Assembly (NCBI RefSeq): GCF_023149135.1
Contig: NZ_JAIWJX010000002.1
Span: 310,001-374,000, forward strand
Source of the DNA: Fictibacillus marinisediminis
Lineage (GTDB): Bacteria > Bacillota > Bacilli > Bacillales > Fictibacillaceae
Direction of reading: 5' to 3'
Length of the DNA stretch: 64,000 nucleotides
Position numbers and translations under genes: made by a program. Positions 57,680-64,000 of the stretch are shown here, piece after piece. Below the pieces are notes generated by a model that did no database searches, was not told the origin of the DNA, and was given only the letters and a program-made list of their open reading frames with translations. Every line of letters starts with the position of its first letter. Position 1 is the stretch's first letter.

Positions 57680-58600
57680 ATGAAACGAGCACGATTAATA
57701 TACAATCCAACATCAGGAAGAGAAGCGATCAAGAAGCAGCTTCCTTATATCTTAGAGCGTTTAGAAATTGCAGGCTACGAAACGTCCACCCACGCGACGA
57801 CACCGGAGGAAGGCAGTGCGACCCGTGCAGCCAGGCTCGCAGGTGAACGTGGCTTTGACCTTGTCATCGCAGCCGGTGGTGACGGGACGATCTATGAGGT
57901 GGTCAACGGTCTTGCCGATCTTGAAGACCGTCCGAAGCTCGGCCTTATTCCAGCGGGAACGACAAACGACTTTGCTCGTGCCCTTGGCGTGCCGCGAACG
58001 ATTGAAGGCGCGTGTGATGTCCTCTGTCAGGGTGCTGAAATGCCGGTCGATATCGGAAAAGTGAATGATAAGTTCTTCATTAACATTGCAGGCGGCGGCC
58101 GTATTACGGAGCTGACTTATGAAGTGCCGAGCAAGCTGAAGACGATGATCGGGCAGCTTGCCTATTTCCTCAAAGGCATCGAGATGCTTCCGTCCATCCG
58201 TCCGACGTACGTAGAAATCGAATATGACGGCAAGCTGTTTCAAGGGGAGATCATGCTGTTCCTCGTGGCCAACACGAACTCCATCGGCGGTTTTGAAAAA
58301 CTCGCTCCAACGTCCGAGTTCAACGACGGCATGTTTGACCTTATTATATTAAAGAAAACGAATCTGGCTGAATTTGTCCGCATCGCTTCCATGGCGCTAA
58401 AAGGCGACCATATCAATGATGATCATATCATCTACACGAAAGCGAACCGGATCAAAGTACGGCCAACCGATAAAATGCAGCTCAACCTGGACGGTGAATT
58501 CGGCGGACTCCTGCCGGGCGAATTTGTGAACCTTCGCCACCACTTCCAGATGCTCGTGCCAAAAGAGCGCGTGAAACTAACAGAGGATGAGGCTCTATAA
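57680..58600 (+). CDS. dgkB: Diacylglycerol kinase DgkB
   Basis: 306 residues. Phosphorylates diacylglycerol (from lipoteichoic acid synthesis) to phosphatidic acid. IYNPTSGRE and the catalytic AAGGDGTIYEVVNGL (about residues 63-77) with IPAGTTNDFARALG are lipid-kinase motifs. ATG at 57680 after AGGTG 6 bases upstream; GTG 57671 overlaps that site. Same place as yerQ in B. subtilis, just before yefA. The stop is inside a terminator stem. Confidence 0.93.
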   Translation: MKRARLIYNPTSGREAIKKQLPYILERLEIAGYETSTHATTPEEGSATRAARLAGERGFDLVIAAGGDGTIYEVVNGLADLEDRPKLGLIPAGTTNDFARALGVPRTIEGACDVLCQGAEMPVDIGKVNDKFFINIAGGGRITELTYEVPSKLKTMIGQLAYFLKGIEMLPSIRPTYVEIEYDGKLFQGEIMLFLVANTNSIGGFEKLAPTSEFNDGMFDLIILKKTNLAEFVRIASMALKGDHINDDHIIYTKANRIKVRPTDKMQLNLDGEFGGLLPGEFVNLRHHFQMLVPKERVKLTEDEAL

Positions 58601-58625
58601 TTAGAGCCCCATCTTTTCTTTTTGT
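58586..58625 (+). terminator. Terminator overlapping the dgkB stop
   Basis: GATG-A-GGCTCT and AGAGCC-C-CATC pair around ATAATT, then TTTTCTTTTT. The left arm is within the last dgkB codons. Confidence 0.75.
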
Positions 58626-58890
58626 CGTTAGCGGGAGAGTGATGTGGGTATACTCTTGCTAGGGTAAAAGATGTGAAGGTATGTAATGGGTGATCAGCTT
58701 GGAGTTGTGATCCTTTAACTAAGCGAGCTTAGGTACGGTTCACACCTCGGCTGGTCATTTGCTTCACAAACCTCTGGGCTCATTCTTCGCCAGGGTCCCA
58801 TTCCAAACTATTTAGAAGTAAAAGATTTGACGTCTCTTTTAAGCATCAGTTTGCGATGTGTGATTGAAGAGGAATCAAACTAATGTTTAA
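58626..58890. other. Non-coding stretch before rlmCD, unexplained
   Basis: About 265 bases without a convincing frame on either strand. It holds several short complementary segments (for example GTGATCC and GGTGATCA nearby) and an oddly GC-varied composition, but I recognise no known RNA family. It could be an old insertion remnant. Confidence 0.3.
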
Positions 58891-58891
58891 A

Positions 58892-58946
58892 TTAAACGAC
58901 TGTTTAATGAAACGATCGTTTAACAAATGAAGAGTTATGCTACAAT
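58892..58946 (+). promoter_or_regulatory. rlmCD promoter with two tandem AAACNNNNGTTT dyads
   Basis: TTAAACGACTGTTTAA (58892-58907) and TGAAACGATCGTTTAA (58908-58923) abut. The second overlaps -35 TTTAAC (58919-58924); an extended -10 TGCTACAAT ends at 58946 (TACAAT 58941-58946, 16-base spacer). The layout predicts repression by a TetR-like or LexA-like protein. Confidence 0.55.
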
Positions 58947-58980
58947 CAGGAAAGAACTGAACATAAAGGAACGATGTCTA

Positions 58981-60375
58981 ATGACGAAGGCAAATGTGCC
59001 GGTTTCAAAAAATGAAATCATAGATGTGGAATTCGTGGATCTGACCCATGATGGAGCTGGAGTGGCGAAGGTCGATGGATTTCCGCTGTTTGTACCGAAC
59101 GGCCTGCCAGGCGAGAAAGCCAAGATAAAGGTCGTGAACGTAAAAAAGGGGTACGGTTTTGGCCGTTTGATGGAACTAACGGAAGAAAGCGGGCAGCGTG
59201 TCGATCCGCCATGCCCGATCTATAAATGGTGCGGAGGCTGCCAGCTTCAGCATCTCTCCTATGAAGGACAGTTGGAATTCAAACGCAAGCAGGTCGAGGA
59301 CGTGCTGCAGCGGATTGGAAAACTGGAAAACGTTCCGGTGCTTCCAACGCTTGGCATGGGAGACGAGCCTTGGCGCTACCGCAACAAAGCCCAGGTGCCG
59401 GTCGGTGAACGTGAGGGCCAACTCATTACCGGTTTTTATCAAAAGCGAAGCCATGAGATCGTAGAGATGGACAGCTGCATCATCACGGGAGATACGGCTG
59501 ACGAAGCGATTCAGGCGGTCAAGGACATCCTGAACAAGTATGGCATTTCACCGTATGAAGAAAAGCGCCATAAAGGAATCATCCGCCACATTATCGCCCG
59601 TTACGGCAAAACGACGAATGAGCTGATGATTGTTCTCGTAACAAACGGAAAAGACCTGCTGAACCGCAAAAAGATCGTGGATGATATCGTATCGACGATT
59701 CCACAGATTAAGTCGGTCGTGCAAAACATAAACACACGACGTACAAACGTGATTTTCGGTGACGAAACGAAAGTCCTTTGGGGCTCAGAATACATTTATG
59801 ATTACATCGGCGATATCAAGTTCGCTATTTCTGCCCGCTCGTTCTACCAGATCAACCCGGAGCAAACGAAGGTTCTGTACGATCAGGCCCTGAAATACGC
59901 GGATCTGACTGGAGACGAAACCGTCATCGATGCCTATTGCGGCATCGGAACGATCTCTTTATTCCTGGCGCAAAAAGCGAAGAAGGTATACGGCGTAGAA
60001 ATCGTACCGGAAGCCATAGAAGACGCACGCCGAAACGCCGAACTGAACGGACTGGATAACGCCGAGTTTGCCGTTGGGGAGTCCGAAGTCGTCATCCCAG
60101 GCTTAAAGGAACAAGGCATCACCCCGGACGTCATCGTCGTCGATCCACCGCGCAAAGGCTGCGACGAGGCCTTGCTTCAAACCATCATCGAAATGAAGCC
60201 AAAGCGCGTCGTGTATGTAAGCTGTAATCCATCCACGCTGGCGAGGGATCTTAGAATTTTAGAAGATGGTGGATTTAAGACAGTTGAAGTGCAGCCGGTG
60301 GACATGTTTCCGCAGACGACGCATGTGGAGTGTGTAGCGCAAATAATTTTAAAAGAAGAAGCAGGTTCCCGTTAA
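58981..60375 (+). CDS. rlmCD: 23S rRNA (uracil-C5)-methyltransferase RlmCD
   Basis: 464 residues. N-terminal TRAM domain (about 5-65), then the cluster cysteines [14 protein letters not shown] and a later SCIITG, then the SAM domain [23 protein letters not shown] and catalytic Cys in [13 protein letters not shown]. It methylates U747 and U1939 in Gram-positive bacteria. ATG at 58981 is preferred since the promoter -10 overlaps the earlier candidate start. Same neighbour (dgkB) as B. subtilis yefA. Confidence 0.93.
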   Translation: MTKANVPVSKNEIIDVEFVDLTHDGAGVAKVDGFPLFVPNGLPGEKAKIKVVNVKKGYGFGRLMELTEESGQRVDPPCPIYKWCGGCQLQHLSYEGQLEFKRKQVEDVLQRIGKLENVPVLPTLGMGDEPWRYRNKAQVPVGEREGQLITGFYQKRSHEIVEMDSCIITGDTADEAIQAVKDILNKYGISPYEEKRHKGIIRHIIARYGKTTNELMIVLVTNGKDLLNRKKIVDDIVSTIPQIKSVVQNINTRRTNVIFGDETKVLWGSEYIYDYIGDIKFAISARSFYQINPEQTKVLYDQALKYADLTGDETVIDAYCGIGTISLFLAQKAKKVYGVEIVPEAIEDARRNAELNGLDNAEFAVGESEVVIPGLKEQGITPDVIVVDPPRKGCDEALLQTIIEMKPKRVVYVSCNPSTLARDLRILEDGGFKTVEVQPVDMFPQTTHVECVAQIILKEEAGSR

Positions 60376-60392
60376 TGGTAAAACCTGCTTCT
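60357..60392 (+). terminator. Hairpin at the rlmCD stop
   Basis: AGAAGCAGGTT and AACCTGCTTCT form an 11-bp stem spanning the stop codon; the T-run after it is poor (ATTC). Confidence 0.5.
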
Positions 60393-60456
60393 ATTCAAAT
60401 GTTGGGGCGGCTCTTTTACATCAATCCGATTAATCAGGCAATGAAAATTTCTTTGC

Positions 60457-60617
60457 TTATTTCTTTCCTGCAATATCCGCTGGTGTTTTAAATCCTTCAT
60501 TATAGAGCCGTCGTGCGATACTCTCGCGACCGCTTCCTTCAAGGTACTCCTTGTATATTCGTCGTGTAGGGGTAGCGTCAGGAAAATGCGGATTTACAAC
60601 GATAAGGAAATTCCAAA
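60457..60617 (-). pseudogene. Serine recombinase C-terminal fragment (relic)
   Basis: The minus strand reads NPHFPDATPTRRIYKEYLEG, then SGRESIARRLYNEGFKTPADIAGKK and a stop. This is the recombinase-domain linker (IF..YL.G....IA..L...G..TP) of large serine integrases of the Pin/TnpX type. Everything else of the protein is missing, so it is a dead remnant of a mobile element. Confidence 0.6.
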
Positions 60618-60618
60618 T

Positions 60619-60671
60619 TAAAAAGCCCAACTTCTCTGCAAATCAAAATAGAGAAATTGAGCTTTTTTAGT
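60619..60671. terminator. Bidirectional terminator
   Basis: AAAAAGCCCAACTTCTCT pairs with AGAGAAATTGAGCTTTTTT (wobbles allowed); it ends the DJ-1-like gene on the minus strand. Confidence 0.75.
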
Positions 60672-60675
60672 TACT

Positions 60676-61308
60676 TCATTTATTTATGGAATTCATTAAC
60701 TGGAAGAAGTATTCAGGTTTATGAGTCTTATTCAGGTTATACCATGAATGTAATGTATCTGATGCAAATACATCTAATTTTTTCAGTACTTCCATCGCAA
60801 ATTCAAGAGGAGCTATTCCTGATGCAGTAACTAAATTCGCATCAGATACCGCAGATCCCATCTCATAGAACTTTTCTCCTTTATAGTTAGGACAAACCAT
60901 TTTAGTGTATTCTAAATTATTACTTGTATGCTTTCTAGTATCTAAGTATCCCATATTCGCAAGGGCCTCAGTTGCACCACAAATTGCAGCAACAATAGTG
61001 CCAAGCTTTAAAGCTTGGCCAATTCTTTCCAAGATAGGCTGATGAATTTCTTCACTCCAAGTAGTCCCTCCTGGTAAAATTAAAAGATCTTTACTCTCAA
61101 GAGTACATTCATCAAGGGAAATATCTGGTTTTATGCTCAGTCCTCCCATCGTAGTAATCATTTCTTTATTAGCTCCTACTGTAATTACTGTTAAAGGTGA
61201 TAAATCTTTTTTGAAATATCTTCCTGAGTTTAGTTCAGCAATTAAATATCCATATTCCCAGTCCGACATTGTATTAAATACATATAGAAAAACTTTTTTT
61301 GTTTGCAT
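60676..61308 (-). CDS. DJ-1/PfpI family glutamine-amidotransferase-like protein
   Basis: 210 residues. DLLILPGGTTW and AAICGATEALANMG with the nucleophile Cys (about residue 111) match DJ-1/PfpI proteins, a group covering chaperone, glyoxalase-like and protease-like functions. Start at 61308 with GGGAG upstream. More AT-rich than neighbours. Lies downstream of a WYL regulator on the same strand, but a terminator separates them. Confidence 0.85.
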   Translation of the reverse strand: MQTKKVFLYVFNTMSDWEYGYLIAELNSGRYFKKDLSPLTVITVGANKEMITTMGGLSIKPDISLDECTLESKDLLILPGGTTWSEEIHQPILERIGQALKLGTIVAAICGATEALANMGYLDTRKHTSNNLEYTKMVCPNYKGEKFYEMGSAVSDANLVTASGIAPLEFAMEVLKKLDVFASDTLHSWYNLNKTHKPEYFFQLMNSINK

Positions 61309-61351
61309 CCAATAACACTCCCAATCACAATTGATACAGCAATTATAATAA

Positions 61352-61382
61352 AACTTCCCTGACAGCTAACGTCAGGGAAGTT
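61352..61382 (-). terminator. Terminator between the WYL regulator and DJ-1 genes
   Basis: AACTTCCCTGAC and GTCAGGGAAGTT form a perfect 12-bp stem; on the minus strand it is followed by TTTATT. Confidence 0.8.
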
Positions 61383-61383
61383 A

Positions 61384-62346
61384 TCATACTTGATGAAATT
61401 TTATTAATTCCGACAGAACTTCAACAAGTCTTTTCTTAAGACTTATTGGCTCAATAACTTTAATCGATTTATTGTACGGTAAAAGTAGATAAGGTACATA
61501 TGTATGTATTATATCTTTTTCAAGAAGAAAAACGGCTTGATTTGAAGTCCGTTCTTGTAAATAATGTCCTAAAAACCAATGTTGGCAAATATCATTCAGC
61601 GTACTTTCATTTCCATTAATAACTAAAGAAGTAATCCCTTCCTTATCTTCTATAGTTGGAAGAAGATTTTTTATAAAAAAGTCACGTGCTGAAAAATTTT
61701 CTGGCCGGTTAAACTTATTTTCGGTTAGCATGAGACTTTCAATTCGATCTACTCTAAAACTACGGATATCATTCCTAAGATGACAAAATCCAATCACATA
61801 CCACTTATTATTCCAATAGATAATTCTGTACGGATCGACCAATCTATCATTTAATTGCTTTTCGCTGCTTTTATGGTAAAGAATTTTTACTGAGTACCCG
61901 TCAGCTACGGCCTGCTCCAACTCCTTCAAAAAAGGTTCCGTAGAGAGTGAACTTAATCGACTTATTACTTCAAGACTAGTTAAATGTTGGTTTAACTTTG
62001 TTTCCTGCTCTTGATTTGAGTATTTACTTAGTTTTGAAATGGCCCTATTTAGTGCTTCACCTCCATAATACCCGGCTTCTTCTGCAAAAACAGCAGCGTG
62101 AAATAGAGAAGTTTGCTCCTCAATATCAAAAAAAAGAGGAGCCTCAATAAAATGGTTCATTAAAGTGTATCCACCGTTATGTCCTGGTTCTGAAATAATA
62201 GGTACGCCACTTGTTGAAATTGTATCAATATAACGATACACAGTCCTTATATTCATCTCTAACTTTTCTGAAATTTGTTTTGCAGTAATTTTTTCACCTG
62301 AACGAAGCATCCATAGAATGGCTAACATATTGTCAATTTTAGGCAT
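61384..62346 (-). CDS. YafY/WYL-type transcription regulator 1
   Basis: 320 residues. N-terminal HTH_11 winged helix (ITAKQISEKLEMNIRTVYRYIDTI, about residues 19-42) and a C-terminal WYL-like domain (WNNKWYVIGFCHLRNDIRSFRVDRIESL, about 186-213). WYL proteins bind nucleotides or small ligands to switch genes. Target is probably the adjacent DJ-1 gene. GAGGTG upstream of the start. AT-rich codon use suggests recent arrival. Confidence 0.85.
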   Translation of the reverse strand: MPKIDNMLAILWMLRSGEKITAKQISEKLEMNIRTVYRYIDTISTSGVPIISEPGHNGGYTLMNHFIEAPLFFDIEEQTSLFHAAVFAEEAGYYGGEALNRAISKLSKYSNQEQETKLNQHLTSLEVISRLSSLSTEPFLKELEQAVADGYSVKILYHKSSEKQLNDRLVDPYRIIYWNNKWYVIGFCHLRNDIRSFRVDRIESLMLTENKFNRPENFSARDFFIKNLLPTIEDKEGITSLVINGNESTLNDICQHWFLGHYLQERTSNQAVFLLEKDIIHTYVPYLLLPYNKSIKVIEPISLKKRLVEVLSELIKFHQV

Positions 62347-62409
62347 ATAATTCCACCTCTATATGAAACTTATTTTCTATTATATATTTCCTATTTTTGG
62401 TATGAACCA

Positions 62410-62620
62410 TCAACTTTTCCTTTCCGATGGCTTTCTATATAATGAGGCCCTAGACACATTCGTAATTTCACAAATTTGATTTACAGTCATATCTCCCTCT
62501 TTATAAAGCTTTACCGCATAATTCAATCTTGCATGATTTTTATGGTACATCTTTAACAGACCTTTAAAATTTCCTTCTTTCTTAGCCGGTTCAATCGAAT
62601 AACGCCAACAGAAGCCTTTA
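62410..62620 (-). pseudogene. Resolvase-type recombinase C-terminal HTH fragment (relic)
   Basis: The minus strand reads NYAVKLYKEGDMTVNQICEI, then TNVSRASLYRKPSERKS and stop: the resolvase HTH (HTH_7) of small serine recombinases. Upstream of about 62560 the likely frame changes (VIRLNRLRKKE lies in another frame), so there is at least one frameshift. The catalytic domain is absent. The rest of the 62347-62748 gap holds no gene. Confidence 0.55.
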
Positions 62621-62748
62621 ATTATTTTTAGAGATTCTCACTTAGATGTCAATACAATTCAATGTAAAAAAACTCCAGATTCACTAAATCATCTTCTCCA
62701 TTAAGATATGGTATGTTTATTTTACAATGAACATGTAAGGGAGAACCG

Positions 62749-63696
62749 ATGAACAAAACAGACCGTTTGTTAGCCATCGTACTGAATTTACAACGTAAAG
62801 ACGTTGTACGGGCCGGAGATTTAGCAACCCAATTTGAAACTAGCGTGCGAACCATCTACCGCGACATCCAAGCACTGTGTGAAGCCGGCGTACCGATAAT
62901 AGGAGCCCCTGGGACAGGATATTCCCTTATGAAAGGCTATTTCCTGCCCCCAATTAGTTTTACGGTTCCAGAAGCCGTGAGTTTGCTGATTGGAACGGAC
63001 TTTATCGAACAACAATTTGATGATGATTATCGTGTCAAGGCTCAAGATGCCCGCGGCAAAATTGAGGCCATTCTTCCTGAGAGCGTACTCGATGAAACAT
63101 TTCGTGTACGCAAGGCTATCCGTTTGCTCATTTCTGATAAGCATCTTAATCAGTCAAAAGAAAAAGAATATCTAGAAAAGATCCGTCGAGCGATATTAGA
63201 TGAGAGAAAGATTGGATTTCATTATTCAAAAAGACATGCAGATTCGGAGGGGAAACGACATAGTGTTCGTGTCGCTGCTCCCTATGGATTGGTGCTAGTT
63301 GAAGGATCCTGGATGCTCGTAGCCCGGTGTGATCTGCGCCAAGAAATTCGTCATTTTCGCTTGTCCCGGATGACAGAATTGATAGACTTGGGAGAACGAT
63401 TCGAATTACCAATACATTTTAACTTAAGGGAGTACACCCCTCTGGATAATCGACACTTACTCGTCCGCCTTCGATTTAACAATGAAATCGCTGATAAGGT
63501 GAAGGAATCAAACTTTTATTACATAGAGGATATGGAAGAGCATCAAGATGGATTTCATGTGGTCTTACGTGTTCGTCACTTGGACGAAGTGTTGCAATGG
63601 GTCCTTGGTTGGGGGAGTGATGCATTTGTTTTGGAACCTAAATCACTCCGAAATGTGATTCGTGAGGAAGCCCAAAAAATCTTAAAGCGCTACTGA
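62749..63696 (+). CDS. YafY/WYL-type transcription regulator 2 (YobV-like)
   Basis: 315 residues. HTH: VRAGDLATQFETSVRTIYRDIQALCEAGVPI (about residues 20-50); WYL-like domain with YGLVLVEGSWMLVARCDLRQEIRHFRLSRM and a C-terminal WCX extension (VLRVRHLDEVLQWVLGWG). GGGAG precedes the ATG. It probably controls the VOC-family gene starting 69 bases downstream. More typical base composition than regulator 1. Confidence 0.88.
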   Translation: MNKTDRLLAIVLNLQRKDVVRAGDLATQFETSVRTIYRDIQALCEAGVPIIGAPGTGYSLMKGYFLPPISFTVPEAVSLLIGTDFIEQQFDDDYRVKAQDARGKIEAILPESVLDETFRVRKAIRLLISDKHLNQSKEKEYLEKIRRAILDERKIGFHYSKRHADSEGKRHSVRVAAPYGLVLVEGSWMLVARCDLRQEIRHFRLSRMTELIDLGERFELPIHFNLREYTPLDNRHLLVRLRFNNEIADKVKESNFYYIEDMEEHQDGFHVVLRVRHLDEVLQWVLGWGSDAFVLEPKSLRNVIREEAQKILKRY

Positions 63697-63765
63697 CATA
63701 CTGGTGTCAGTAGCGTCATTTTATAATCGGAGTAAGTAAACATAAAGAGGTGAGAGATAGGAAGG

Positions 63766-64000
63766 ATGGTAACTGTGAATTTTGCTTCTGTACGTATCAT
63801 TACCGACGACGTGGATCGTCTTGTCTATTTCTATGAAAAAGTCATGGGTGTTTCGGCGGAACGCCCTGCGCCTGTATTTGCCGAACTTGTTGTGCCATCG
63901 TGTACCCTTGCGATCGGCCATTCGCAGACGGTACCACTGTTTGGAACTGGTTCCGCAGTGGCGGCCGATAATCACTCTGTCATTATTGAGTTTCGCGTCC
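63766..64000 (+). CDS. VOC family (glyoxalase/bleomycin resistance) protein, 5' part
   Basis: 78 residues visible, cut by the window end. NFASVRIITDDVDRLVYFYEKVMGV is the standard start of VOC metal-dependent proteins. ATG 63766 or GTG 63775 (better spaced from GGAAGG). Likely regulated by the WYL protein before it. Substrate unknown. Confidence 0.8.
   Translation, partial: MVTVNFASVRIITDDVDRLVYFYEKVMGVSAERPAPVFAELVVPSCTLAIGHSQTVPLFGTGSAVAADNHSVIIEFRV

Noticed and set aside
58626..58890. Possible structured RNA or riboswitch before rlmCD
   Set aside because: No known aptamer consensus recognised, and the rlmCD promoter lies downstream of it, so it would not be in that mRNA.

Overview
This is a Bacillaceae (Firmicutes) chromosome segment with moderate GC. 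Start sites mostly carry strong AGGAGG-type ribosome binding sites, and GTG or TTG starts are common. Gene order matches the Bacillus subtilis yebE-yebG-pur-yerABC-pcrB-pcrA-ligA-yerH...gatCAB...yerQ-yefA neighbourhood, with lineage-specific genes inserted. Sporulation/germination-type genes (GerPC/GerPF-like, DUF3905) are present. The overall mix resembles Fictibacillus or a close relative, but the genus is inference from gene content, not a database match.

Layout. 1-458: end of a YebE-type membrane protein and a NETI-motif protein. 457-730: purine control region with paired PurR boxes, a sigma-A promoter, a guanine-type riboswitch and an intrinsic terminator. 778-13695: complete 12-gene purine operon purEKBCSQLFMNHD, with a folded repeat between purB and purC. 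13.7-19.6 kb: EYxxD mini-protein, DUF2892 protein, YerA-type deaminase, YerB lipoprotein, YerC, two acetyltransferases, a frameshifted membrane protein, two copies of a MITE, and a 21-nt-period GCAAGTAA array. 20.0-26.4 kb: pcrB, pcrA (own promoter plus LexA-like box), ligA, camS. 26.6-31.2 kb: P5C dehydrogenase, an FHA-winged-helix regulator divergent from a complete B1 metallo-beta-lactamase, and DoxX with YodB/CatR-like dyads. 31.2-34.5 kb: gatCAB. 34.7-41.7 kb: secreted proteins, a frameshifted Nudix gene, a GerP-like/Hsp20 spore cluster, GNAT-DinB, and a PH-domain protein with an ECF-type promoter. 41.7-46.9 kb: a Fur-controlled siderophore ABC importer facing a Fur-controlled ferredoxin-NADP reductase. 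47-57.5 kb: RsbR-like stress protein, oxidoreductase, YsnE, GlpQ, a three-gene ribosyltransferase/kinase cluster, second GCAAGTAA array, patatin, YisL, TetR plus paired SMR exporter. 57.7-60.4 kb: dgkB and rlmCD. 60.4-62.6 kb: an AT-rich patch with DJ-1 and WYL genes bracketed by two dead serine-recombinase fragments. 62.7-64 kb: a second WYL regulator and a truncated VOC protein.

Functional logic. The purine operon carries two-level control (PurR at initiation, riboswitch at attenuation). The pcrA-ligA group is a DNA-repair unit, and gatCAB supplies Gln-tRNA(Gln). The iron genes form a small Fur regulon. The most unusual material is non-coding: several repeat families (a TIR/TSD MITE, GGTGCC palindromes, two matched 180-bp arrays with exact 21-nt periodicity, and a 20-nt AATTGAG array). 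I found no CRISPR array, tRNA or rRNA gene, intact transposase, or complete known anti-phage system.
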